A stretch of DNA of 64,000 bases from an uncultured Pelagibacteraceae bacterium. GTDB taxonomy: Bacteria > Pseudomonadota > Alphaproteobacteria > Pelagibacterales > Pelagibacteraceae. Shown here piece by piece: positions 50,688-59,554 of this stretch; within the stretch, counting starts at the first letter, position 1, and each line of letters starts with the position of its first letter. Location: NCBI GenBank assembly GCA_902630665.1, contig CACOVP010000004.1, positions 1 to 64,000 of the forward strand. Direction: 5' to 3'. The position numbers and the translations under genes are program-made. The notes under the pieces are model-generated. The model saw only the letters and a list, made by a program, of their open reading frames with translations. It ran no database searches and was not told the origin of the DNA.

Positions 50688-52408
50688 TAATTAGGTCTCC
50701 TTTGATCTGATGACGAAATACTAGAAAAATCTTTAGCGAATTTTTTTCTAAGTTTGACTGTACTACTATCGTCCCAATTTTTTACCATCGATATAAAATT
50801 CTCATTTTGAATATCATCATTCAAAAGTTCTTCATCAAATTTGATTTGAACTGGCAAAGAAAAGTTAACTACTTGACCACAAATTATTGCTTGACCATTT
50901 GCTAAATTAGGTAACTGGGCAGTATCCTCTTTGTCAGCGTATTCTGAAGTATCCCTGCAAAACTTTTGAGCTTTCTGATTTTTCAATCTTAAATAAATAT
51001 GAGAGTTGCATTGGCTTATGATGGTATCATCAAGTCTATCTGGTTGCTGACTTACTAAACAAATCCCCGTACCAAATTTTCTTCCTTCTGTGATTATTCT
51101 TCTTATTGTTTCAACAGACGGTAAATTATCTTTATTTTCAGATCTTGATGGTACAAAATTTTGAGCCTCTTCTATAATAGTAAGGAATGGACAAATCTCC
51201 TCATTAATTTCTTGCCTAATATTAAATAAGGAATCCATTAAAATAGATAATATCGCACTAGCGGGCAGAGACTGATATCCCTTAAGATAAAGTATACTTA
51301 ATTGACCTTTACTTATAATTTTTTCAGGCTCAGTTACCGGATCTGGCAATTCCTCAAATTTTAGATCGCTCATTTTTTTTCTATGCTTATAATTAGTTTG
51401 TTCCATCTTATTGAGTCTTTTCAAAACTTCTCTTAAACTTCTAGTTACAACATAAATACTTGCAGGCTTATGTTGGTTGTAAGTACTTTTTGTTTTATCG
51501 ATAGTTTTTGTGCTACGCATCTTATAGATTTTGTTAGACTCAGTAATTAATCTTTCAATATATTTAGATAAGTCACCTCCTTCATAATTATTTTTACTAA
51601 TAAGCGTATCAAGATAATCGTTTTGAGGATCAGTAAGTTTTTTCCCTAATTTTTCAATTAATGTATACACAATCTCTTTATCGTCTGAATTTACTGATAA
51701 CTTAGGATAAAAAAGTTTTACTTTATTATCTTTAAAATATTTCTTTTGTTTTTGAACAAAACCTAAATAATCTCCATGAATATCTATAACTAATAAAGGG
51801 TAGTTTAATTTCATATATTCAGAAATTATTCTTCTAACAGCTACAGTTTTACCTGCACCTGACATTCCAGTAACGAGCATGTGTCTAGCCGCTAATTTTT
51901 CTGCATCTATTTGAATTTTAACATTCTTTCTAGTAGATAAGTTGCCAAGTAGAATTGGAAATTTTGCACCAAGATCACTGACTAATAACTTTTCCAAATC
52001 TTTTTCTGATGGATAAGTTACCATTGCGGCTGGTTTTACTGGATAATTCAAGGGCTTTAATTTTAGTTTCTCATCTGTATTTTTGGTATAACCTAAAATA
52101 TTTACGTTACAAATTAACTCGTCCCTTGTGGTTGGTAAAATAGTATCTGCAATATTGATATTTTCATTAGTTAGCTCTTGCGCTGCTTCTCTAGGAAAAA
52201 ATTGATTAAAACTATCAATACTAGTAATTTTACCCCAAACTGTAACTTCTATTATCTTATTTTCATCTATATCACTTGGAATTTTTGTCTGAGTGCAAAC
52301 AATATCTCCTTTACTTGCCTTATGACTTTTTAAAGTAAATGAAAATTCATTAATATTTGTTTCACCTAATACTGTTCCAATAACTGGCCATTTATTTGAC
52401 TTACTCAT
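50687..52408 (-). CDS. HerA-type FtsK/HerA superfamily DNA translocase ATPase
   Basis: HAS-barrel-like N-terminus VIGTVLGETNINEFSFTL; Walker A VTGMSGAGKTVAVRRI; LLVIDIHGDYLGF; Walker B FLTIIEEAQNFVP. Confidence 0.92.
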   Translation of the reverse strand: MSKSNKWPVIGTVLGETNINEFSFTLKSHKASKGDIVCTQTKIPSDIDENKIIEVTVWGKITSIDSFNQFFPREAAQELTNENINIADTILPTTRDELICNVNILGYTKNTDEKLKLKPLNYPVKPAAMVTYPSEKDLEKLLVSDLGAKFPILLGNLSTRKNVKIQIDAEKLAARHMLVTGMSGAGKTVAVRRIISEYMKLNYPLLVIDIHGDYLGFVQKQKKYFKDNKVKLFYPKLSVNSDDKEIVYTLIEKLGKKLTDPQNDYLDTLISKNNYEGGDLSKYIERLITESNKIYKMRSTKTIDKTKSTYNQHKPASIYVVTRSLREVLKRLNKMEQTNYKHRKKMSDLKFEELPDPVTEPEKIISKGQLSILYLKGYQSLPASAILSILMDSLFNIRQEINEEICPFLTIIEEAQNFVPSRSENKDNLPSVETIRRIITEGRKFGTGICLVSQQPDRLDDTIISQCNSHIYLRLKNQKAQKFCRDTSEYADKEDTAQLPNLANGQAIICGQVVNFSLPVQIKFDEELLNDDIQNENFISMVKNWDDSSTVKLRKKFAKDFSSISSSDQRRPN

Positions 52409-53700
52409 CTTCTTAAACCCCTAGCTGGTCTATTTGACCATCCTCTATTTTTTTTTGATAAGATTTTAACGGCCAATGAGATTGTATTTTTATCTCTTTT
52501 AGCTATCGCTTTCTTTAACAAGTAAGATGTATGATAATTTCTAGATGCTTTAGATAACCAGTTGGGTATCTTTGCAAATTTATCAACTACGTCCAACCCT
52601 ATTGGAAAAGAATACGATGGAAGTAATTTCGATACAGCAAGGATATAATGATAGTCTTTAATAAAATTTTCTGGATAATTTAAAGTTTCAATTCTTATCG
52701 GACACTGATTGTCAGTTACTTTGATATAGCCCATGAAGATATTTGGGTATTGCTCTACTACATCATCCCAAATAGATTTTTGAATTAGTTTGTACCCATA
52801 AAATTGTTTTTGAATTTCCAAGGGCTTAAGACCTTGATTCTTTTTGAGTATTATTTCAAATAAATTTGTATCTGTAATTCTATACTTGTTTATTATAGAT
52901 ATAGTTTGAGAATAATCCTTTTGTGAGATTATCCCTTTATTTTTATTTATGAAGAGGATATTTTTTATATAAGATGCAGAAACCGCAGTTTCTACTACAC
53001 CCCAAATAGGAAACTTACTTTTTTTTATAAACTTAATACATTCAAGATATATATTAATAAAATGTCGCTGATCCTTATTGAGCTTTCTATTGTTATTGAA
53101 AGGTAAAATATTTTCTACTGCAAATTGACAGAATGGAGGGAAAGAAGCATGTGTAAAAGGAGTCAGTATAGCTTGAATTGGCCCATGTAAAAAACAATAG
53201 TCTAAACTCTGTTTCATTAAGACATGTTTAACTAACGTCGCTGCTTCAAAGATGATTCTAGCTCCATCTTTTTTTCGAGATAAAAGAGCTTCTTCTTCAT
53301 GAGCGTCCTCTAAAAATTCATAAAGTTCATTATTAGGATCGTAAAGATCTCCCAAGAAGATCATATTCTCTTCAAAAAGCTCTTTTTGTTTTGACTTGTT
53401 TACAATGTAGCTTCCTGCTCTAATAGATAATGGTGCTGTAGAAATTATAGAAGCCTTGTCTACACCTCCGTCAACAAACGCTACAGTTTTATTCTTATTC
53501 TTAATCCAAAAGTCATTAGGTATATATTCAAGATCAACTATGTGATTTCCATGTTTCAAAAGTTTATAAATTGTATTAGCAACATTATTAGTTACCTTTA
53601 AAAAATTATCTTGTACTTGTGGACTAGCTGTTATTGCTTTATTCATAAAGTTTATGAATAAATTTGAGTTGTTTTTAATTGTTGAGTAAAAGTCTTTCAT
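52405..53700 (-). CDS. NurA-like domain nuclease partner of HerA
   Basis: VAFVDGGVDKASI near N-terminus, IIFEAATLVKHVL, FLHGPIQAIL, GVVETAVSASYI; ATGA overlap with the HerA gene. Confidence 0.75.
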   Translation of the reverse strand: MKDFYSTIKNNSNLFINFMNKAITASPQVQDNFLKVTNNVANTIYKLLKHGNHIVDLEYIPNDFWIKNKNKTVAFVDGGVDKASIISTAPLSIRAGSYIVNKSKQKELFEENMIFLGDLYDPNNELYEFLEDAHEEEALLSRKKDGARIIFEAATLVKHVLMKQSLDYCFLHGPIQAILTPFTHASFPPFCQFAVENILPFNNNRKLNKDQRHFINIYLECIKFIKKSKFPIWGVVETAVSASYIKNILFINKNKGIISQKDYSQTISIINKYRITDTNLFEIILKKNQGLKPLEIQKQFYGYKLIQKSIWDDVVEQYPNIFMGYIKVTDNQCPIRIETLNYPENFIKDYHYILAVSKLLPSYSFPIGLDVVDKFAKIPNWLSKASRNYHTSYLLKKAIAKRDKNTISLAVKILSKKNRGWSNRPARGLRR

Positions 53701-53945
53701 TAGTTTATTAATCCTCCAGTTGTATATTTGATTTTTCTTAAATTACCATTTCTCACTATTTTTAATTTTCTCTTAAACATTGCTTTATAGAGTCGAGAAA
53801 TGCGTTTGCAGAATTTTGCTGCTAGATATTTGTTCTTAAATGACCTTTGGTGAACTTTAATTTTTCCAGCTCTTGAAGACACGAATTGATAGAAAGGTAC
53901 AGAAAGAAATGAAGAATCGAATCCATGTCTCCTTGAGCTTTGCAT
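53700..53945 (-). CDS. Small basic protein, first gene of the HerA/NurA operon (start revised to 53945)
   Basis: AAAGGAGGATTAATAAAATG start; MQSSRRHGFDSSFLSVPFYQFVSSRAGKIKVHQRSFKNKYLAAKFCKR...; TAATG with the NurA-like gene. Confidence 0.6.
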   Translation of the reverse strand: MQSSRRHGFDSSFLSVPFYQFVSSRAGKIKVHQRSFKNKYLAAKFCKRISRLYKAMFKRKLKIVRNGNLRKIKYTTGGLIN

Positions 53946-54178
53946 TTTATTAATCCTCCTTTGTTTGTTTTTAATAAAGTTCATGAGGGTGTATTTATTT
54001 ACTAATTGCAAAATTTTCAAGTTATGTTGCGTATGAGTTGCATTAAGATGTATCACAAACGCTCAAAAAACCAATAAAATCAACAAAAATATGATATATA
54101 TAAATTATAGCAAAAAATTTTCGCAAAAAAGCAGAATTGACTTGAAAAAATTAAAAGAATTATCTATATAAGCTACAC

Positions 54179-54427
54179 ATGCGTAAACAAAAAATAAAAA
54201 CAGTAAATTTGAAGGTTCCACAAGAATTATGGCAAATGGCATTTGATTTAAGTATGGAAATCAGCCCAGATAAAACCAAACTTATCTCGCCTATAAATAT
54301 TTTCCGAATATCAATTAATCATTTATATGAAACTGCTGTTTATAGGGGCATTAAGTTTGTCTCAAAAGAAGAGTTAGATAAAGAGAAAAAACTACTTAAG
54401 GAGAAGGCTAATAAGCACGTTAACTAG
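54179..54427 (+). CDS. Possible ribbon-helix-helix-like small protein
   Basis: KTVNLKVPQELWQMAFDLSMEIS..ISPINIFRISINHLYETAV resembles beta-strand plus two helices; first gene of the rightward operon. Confidence 0.55.
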   Translation: MRKQKIKTVNLKVPQELWQMAFDLSMEISPDKTKLISPINIFRISINHLYETAVYRGIKFVSKEELDKEKKLLKEKANKHVN

Positions 54428-54428
54428 A

Positions 54429-56411
54429 ATGGCAGAAGATAAAAAAAAGATATCTGCAAGATGGTTCCCAAGGCCACCACAAGACTCTCAAAAAAAAAGA
54501 ATTTTTTTATACGATTTCGAAATATCCACTCGTATCGACTCAAAAAAAAGAGAAAATAATGCAAGATCAGTTGAGTTTGAATATGAAGTAAAAATTTTTT
54601 ATTTTGATAAAAAATTTGCAGGAAGTAATGAGCAACGTGCATTAGCAAGAAAACAAAGAGTTGAACAAATTCAATTCGCAAGAAAAAATGCAACATTCAC
54701 TCATGCTTTAAAATCAAATGAAAGAAGCAGTCTTTTTGTTGAAGTTACAAAAAAGTTAAAAGATAGATTTAAAAATGAAAAATTCATTAGAGAATGGGAT
54801 AATGTAATTAATTCATCATTCATTAATCATTTAAACCATATTGAAACTTTAGGTGTTAATGTTGAACAGCTAGAAAACACTAGTGATGAAAAATTTAATT
54901 CTAAGACTCCAAATCAAATTGTAACTGAAATAATAAGAAAAAAAAATTTATCTCCAAAAGAGATTTCTATTAACACTGGTTTAGATGAAGCTACGATTTA
55001 CAGGCACATTCAAAATACTTTATCGGTTAACAGACAAGCTGCAATTAAATACGCTAATTATTTTGGAATGGATCCAAGCGAAATATTATTTAATGACATT
55101 AAAATTCCTTTACAGGGAAAAGTTGATTTTACTTTTAAAGGCAAAGCTTTCGATGTCGACTATCTCAGTGATTTATTTTTAAAAGAATATAAACAACAAG
55201 ATACTTCATCAGCAATGAAAATTTACGAAAAAATTGAAATGATGAAAAAAATACAATTAGCTGAAGAAGAATATTTTCCTGGAAAAGTTCAGGAACAATA
55301 TTACAGTAAGGAAAAATTAACCGATCCATCAAAAAGTTTAGATTACGTAAGTTGTCCAAGAGATATCTATAGACCAGATATTAATGTGATTAGAGTAAAT
55401 TCTTCTGAAAGCCCATTTAACGAAAAGGACCTTTTTTACTATAAAGAAATTAGAGAAGAAAATTTAAAACGTCTCCAACTTTGTATTTTTGAAATTGATA
55501 TTTTTGAATTAGTAAGGAATATAGGAGGTACGAAAAATTTTTCAGAGGTACAAACACAACGTATACTCGGAAAAGAGATTTTTAAGGAAAATGCTAAATC
55601 GACTTTCAAAGAGGGTTTTCAGAAAGCTGTAGAACAAAATAAAAAAATATTAGAACAACTAACCGAATTTTATTCTAAAGCTGGCAGTGTAGGTACAGTA
55701 TATTTAGTTGGTCTGTATGGTAATGCGCAAAATGGAAATTCAACAATTTATACTATAGAAAACAATCTGCTTAAAAGTATATCAGCAGCTACCCAGTCAA
55801 AAAACCCTTTAAAGATATTTATTCAAATGGCTCAATCATCGTTATTAATACAAGAAATAAGACCAAAGAAGATATATCCAGTTGTAGCGATATTAGATAG
55901 TTATGAAACTAGAAAAGATAACGAGCTGAGATCTCAATTATTTAAACAAGGTAATTTGGTCTCAAAAATTTACACTAATAAAGCTATTCAAAGAAGCGAT
56001 CTTAAGAATTTAGAAATGTCAGTTAAAGAGGCCTTATTAAGACGCGAAAAATCAAATAACGACTTTAAATTTAACGAGCTTATTAAAAATATTGAGAGAA
56101 AACAATTACGCACAACTGAAATGTTAAAAAAATTTCGTCCTGACTATACTGACTCCGACGGAAGAATCGTAGAGCTAAAAAATGTAAGAGCCAACGATAC
56201 AAAAATCGAATTTGATAATTTATTACATAAATTTAAGCAAAATCAATTAGAGTTACAAAGAAAATTGGAAAAGAAATCAGAAGCTCAAAAAAGTATAGTA
56301 ATAGAGACAGCTGAAGCTAATAGAGAATACTTAAAAAATCTTGAGGAAAAAATTGAATTCTTAACAGATAAAATTAAAAATTTGGAAACAAAAGATGGAA
56401 AAAACAAATAA
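54429..56411 (+). CDS. 660-aa protein with internal XRE-like HTH and C-terminal coiled coil, unknown function
   Basis: TEIIRKKNLSPKEISINTGLDEATIYRHIQNTLSVNRQAAIKYANYFGMDPSEILF; C-terminal heptad-rich region. Confidence 0.75.
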   Translation: MAEDKKKISARWFPRPPQDSQKKRIFLYDFEISTRIDSKKRENNARSVEFEYEVKIFYFDKKFAGSNEQRALARKQRVEQIQFARKNATFTHALKSNERSSLFVEVTKKLKDRFKNEKFIREWDNVINSSFINHLNHIETLGVNVEQLENTSDEKFNSKTPNQIVTEIIRKKNLSPKEISINTGLDEATIYRHIQNTLSVNRQAAIKYANYFGMDPSEILFNDIKIPLQGKVDFTFKGKAFDVDYLSDLFLKEYKQQDTSSAMKIYEKIEMMKKIQLAEEEYFPGKVQEQYYSKEKLTDPSKSLDYVSCPRDIYRPDINVIRVNSSESPFNEKDLFYYKEIREENLKRLQLCIFEIDIFELVRNIGGTKNFSEVQTQRILGKEIFKENAKSTFKEGFQKAVEQNKKILEQLTEFYSKAGSVGTVYLVGLYGNAQNGNSTIYTIENNLLKSISAATQSKNPLKIFIQMAQSSLLIQEIRPKKIYPVVAILDSYETRKDNELRSQLFKQGNLVSKIYTNKAIQRSDLKNLEMSVKEALLRREKSNNDFKFNELIKNIERKQLRTTEMLKKFRPDYTDSDGRIVELKNVRANDTKIEFDNLLHKFKQNQLELQRKLEKKSEAQKSIVIETAEANREYLKNLEEKIEFLTDKIKNLETKDGKNK

Positions 56412-56721
56412 AACGCCATTTAAAAATATAGACAAAATTAAAGAAGATACTTTCTACTGCCCATGCCAACTTGCCAATTATGCTATAAGTCCTAGGACCG
56501 CTGCTAATTGGCGAAAAATTGAAAGAAAAATTAATGGCATAAAACCTGTAGAAGAGTACAAGGACAAGTACCAAATGGTTATAGATGAAAAGAAAAAAAT
56601 GAAAGTTTTTATAGGACCAAAATGGAAAAGAAAGGGCTTAAAAAACATAGTTTATCAAGGGAAAGATATAATTGATTTTACATTAACAAAAGAAAAGGAG
56701 AAAGAGGAAAATGGTGAGTAA
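56395..56721 (+). CDS. Hypothetical protein
   Basis: 108-aa ORF overlapping both neighbours. Confidence 0.65.
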   Translation: MEKTNKTPFKNIDKIKEDTFYCPCQLANYAISPRTAANWRKIERKINGIKPVEEYKDKYQMVIDEKKKMKVFIGPKWKRKGLKNIVYQGKDIIDFTLTKEKEKEENGE

Positions 56722-57784
56722 TTTTTTCTTAATAGTGAATATATTAATTTTATTATCATTAATCATAATTGGTGTAATCGGTTTTAAATATTATTTAAGT
56801 TTTAAAAAAGAAAAACTTCTTGAAGAACAGAGAAAAAAAAATGAGGAAGAAAAATTTTCAGAATTTAAGAAAGAAATGACAAGTAAATTTGAAAGTGTAG
56901 CAACATCTTATAATAGCTTTTCTAATAAAATTACTAAAGACATAACTGACTCATTTACTAGGTATGAGGAAAATGTAAAAAATTTTAATGAAAAAGTTCA
57001 AAAAATGGAGCAATCTCAAGAAAATTTGACCAAAATATTTTCCAATGTAAAAAAATTTGGAACTGCAGCTGAGTTTTCGTTAGCATCATTATTAAAAGAT
57101 CTTTTGTCACCAAGTCAATATATTCCTAACGCTAGAATCAAACCAGATACTACAGGAACAGTTGAATTTGCTATTAGACTACCAAAGGATGTTTTGGTAG
57201 CGGTTGACTCATTTTTCCCAGTTTCTCAATTAGAAAAAATAAAAGATGCTGATGAATTAAAAGATAAAAAATTATCTGCAGATGCAAGAAGAAAACTTGC
57301 TTCAGCGATTGATACTAAGGCATCGAGTATAAATGAACTTTATATTGATCCTCCAAAGACTGCACCTTTTGGTGTAGTTTATTTGCCAACTGAAAGTTTA
57401 TTTTTTGAAGCATGTAATTATAGAGATCCTAAAACAAAAGAACCATTAATTCATACACTTTACCGAGAATATAATATTAATATTTTAGGCCCAACAACTC
57501 TTTCTGTTTTTCTTCAAACTCTCCATTGGGGTTACGAGTCTGTTCAGATTTCTCAAAAGAGTAAAAAAATCTACGATGATCTTCAAAATTTAAAATTTAA
57601 TTTTGTTAATCATATGAAACTAATTGAGGAAATCTACAGAAACGCGAATCTCACGATGAAAAAAATAGATGAAGCAGGTAAATCTGGAAGGTCAATCACA
57701 AATGTTTTAGCAAACATTGAGGAACCAGATACTATTGAAATTAATCCAGAAACAAATCCAAAGAATTTGAAAGTATTAAAATAA
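56711..57784 (+). CDS. rmuC: RmuC family membrane-anchored recombination-associated protein
   Basis: N-terminal TM, coiled coil, then FGTAAEFSLASLLKDLL..., VAVDSFFP, FGVVYLPTESLFFEA, NILGPTTLSVFLQTL. Confidence 0.88.
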   Translation: MVSNFFLIVNILILLSLIIIGVIGFKYYLSFKKEKLLEEQRKKNEEEKFSEFKKEMTSKFESVATSYNSFSNKITKDITDSFTRYEENVKNFNEKVQKMEQSQENLTKIFSNVKKFGTAAEFSLASLLKDLLSPSQYIPNARIKPDTTGTVEFAIRLPKDVLVAVDSFFPVSQLEKIKDADELKDKKLSADARRKLASAIDTKASSINELYIDPPKTAPFGVVYLPTESLFFEACNYRDPKTKEPLIHTLYREYNINILGPTTLSVFLQTLHWGYESVQISQKSKKIYDDLQNLKFNFVNHMKLIEEIYRNANLTMKKIDEAGKSGRSITNVLANIEEPDTIEINPETNPKNLKVLK

Positions 57785-59202
57785 TGGCAAACTTTGTATT
57801 TTACGACTTTGAAACAAGCTCATCTAATAAATATTGGGGTCAAATCATTCAGATAGGTGCTGTTTTAACAAATGATAAATTACAAGAGTTAGATCGTTTT
57901 GAAGCAAGATGTAAATTAAATCCTGGAATTATTCCTGAAGCAATGGCTTTGATTGTTAATCAAACCACCCCAAAGATGCTGCAAAGCGCAAACTTATCTC
58001 ATTATCAAATGATTAGACAATTTGTTGAAACTTTAAAGAGGTGGGGTAAAGCAACCTATATTGGTTTTAATAGTATCGACTTTGACGAGGAGTATTTAAG
58101 GAACACCTTATTTCAAACTTTAGAATATCCTTACTTAACGAGCACTAATGGAAACACAAGAGGGGATCTTTTAAGTTTAGCACGAGCTGCTAATTTTTAT
58201 TATCCAGATACTTTAAAAAATTCAACCAATGCTAAAGGAAACGCTGTATATAAATTAGATCAAATGGCACCTATCAATGGCATCAAACATGATGCGCATC
58301 AAGCCTTAGGAGACTGTATTGCTACTTTAGAAATTGGAAAAATTATTTTAAACAAAGCACCTAACGTTTGGAGAGCTAGTTTAATGACTACAGATAAAAC
58401 TAAAGCTCTCGATTTAATTAAAAATGAATTATATTTTTGCACAGACGAGTTTTATTACGGAAAGAGCGTCGCTTTTTGTGAGACTTTTGTTTGTGAACAC
58501 CCAATTTATAAATGGGCTAAGTGTTTTGACCTAAAGCATGACCCAGATATTTATCTAAAAATGAGTGTTCAAGATCTTAAAGAGGCCATGGGTAAAAAAC
58601 CAAAATTTATAAGAACGATCAGACACAATAAACATCCTGTGATCATGAACCCATCATATGCGATGAACCTAGATGAATATAAAATACTTGGACCTGAAAA
58701 ATTAAGAGAAAGAGCCAACAAAATTAAAAATAATAAAGAATTTTCAGAGAAAGTAGCGATTGTTTTAAGAGAAGAGATTGAAGAGAAGGAGCAAACTAAA
58801 TCTCAAGAAGACATACCAGTTGAGGAAAGTATTTATAAAAAATTCACTCCTACAGAAGACAATAAATTAATGAATAATTTTCATGAGATTGAATGGGAAA
58901 AAAAATTTGGTACTCTTGATAAGTTTCAAGACGAAAGACTAAAATACTTTGGTCATAAGTTATTATATAGAGAGAAACCTGAATTGTTACCTAAAGAACT
59001 ATATAATGAAATTCATAAAGATGTTGCATTAAAACTTTTAAGTAAAAATTCAGAAAAATGGAATACGATTCCAAAAACTTATGCAGAAATTGATACATTG
59101 AGAGTAAAATTTGAAAAACAAGGTAACAAAGAAAATCTGACTTTTCTTGATGATATTAACGTATACGTTGAAGATTTAGAAAAAAAATACTCAAGTGTGT
59201 AG
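57784..59202 (+). CDS. sbcB: Exonuclease I (SbcB-like, DEDD 3'-5' exonuclease)
   Basis: FVFYDFETSSSNKYWGQIIQIGAV, GFNSIDFDEEYLR, HDAHQALGDCIATLEI, RHNKHPVIMNPSYA. Confidence 0.9.
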   Translation: MANFVFYDFETSSSNKYWGQIIQIGAVLTNDKLQELDRFEARCKLNPGIIPEAMALIVNQTTPKMLQSANLSHYQMIRQFVETLKRWGKATYIGFNSIDFDEEYLRNTLFQTLEYPYLTSTNGNTRGDLLSLARAANFYYPDTLKNSTNAKGNAVYKLDQMAPINGIKHDAHQALGDCIATLEIGKIILNKAPNVWRASLMTTDKTKALDLIKNELYFCTDEFYYGKSVAFCETFVCEHPIYKWAKCFDLKHDPDIYLKMSVQDLKEAMGKKPKFIRTIRHNKHPVIMNPSYAMNLDEYKILGPEKLRERANKIKNNKEFSEKVAIVLREEIEEKEQTKSQEDIPVEESIYKKFTPTEDNKLMNNFHEIEWEKKFGTLDKFQDERLKYFGHKLLYREKPELLPKELYNEIHKDVALKLLSKNSEKWNTIPKTYAEIDTLRVKFEKQGNKENLTFLDDINVYVEDLEKKYSSV

Positions 59203-59230
59203 TTGACAATAATTCAAAAATATTTATTTA
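59203..59230 (+). promoter_or_regulatory. Promoter for trx (TTGACA - 16 nt - TATTTA)
   Basis: TTGACA 59203-59208; TATTTA 59225-59230; ATG at 59237. Confidence 0.6.
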
Positions 59231-59236
59231 GACTGT

Positions 59237-59554
59237 ATGGCATTCAAAGACTCCACAGACGAAAAATTTAGCGATCAAATAGGCGGTAGCAAACTTTCAC
59301 TAATCCAATTTTCAGCCTCTTGGTGTGGACCCTGTCAGCAACTTAAACCGATAGTAGAGAAAATTTCAAATGATATGTCAGATAAAATAGATTGCTATTA
59401 TCATGATATTGAAAGTCAACCTAATGAGCCAACTAAGTATTCAGTGAGAGGTGTGCCAACAATTCTTTTATTTAAAGAAGGAAAACTTTTAGGGACTAAA
59501 GTTGGTGCTTCAAGTGAAAAAGACATGCTTGAATTTATTAAACCTCATATTTAA
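59237..59554 (+). CDS. trxA: Thioredoxin
   Basis: SASWCGPCQQLKPIVEKI, VRGVPTILLFKEGKLLG. Confidence 0.95.
   Translation: MAFKDSTDEKFSDQIGGSKLSLIQFSASWCGPCQQLKPIVEKISNDMSDKIDCYYHDIESQPNEPTKYSVRGVPTILLFKEGKLLGTKVGASSEKDMLEFIKPHI

Noticed and set aside
54424-54696. 90-aa minus-strand ORF
   Set aside because: Antisense to the 660-aa protein; Phe/Leu-rich artefact of AAA/TTT composition
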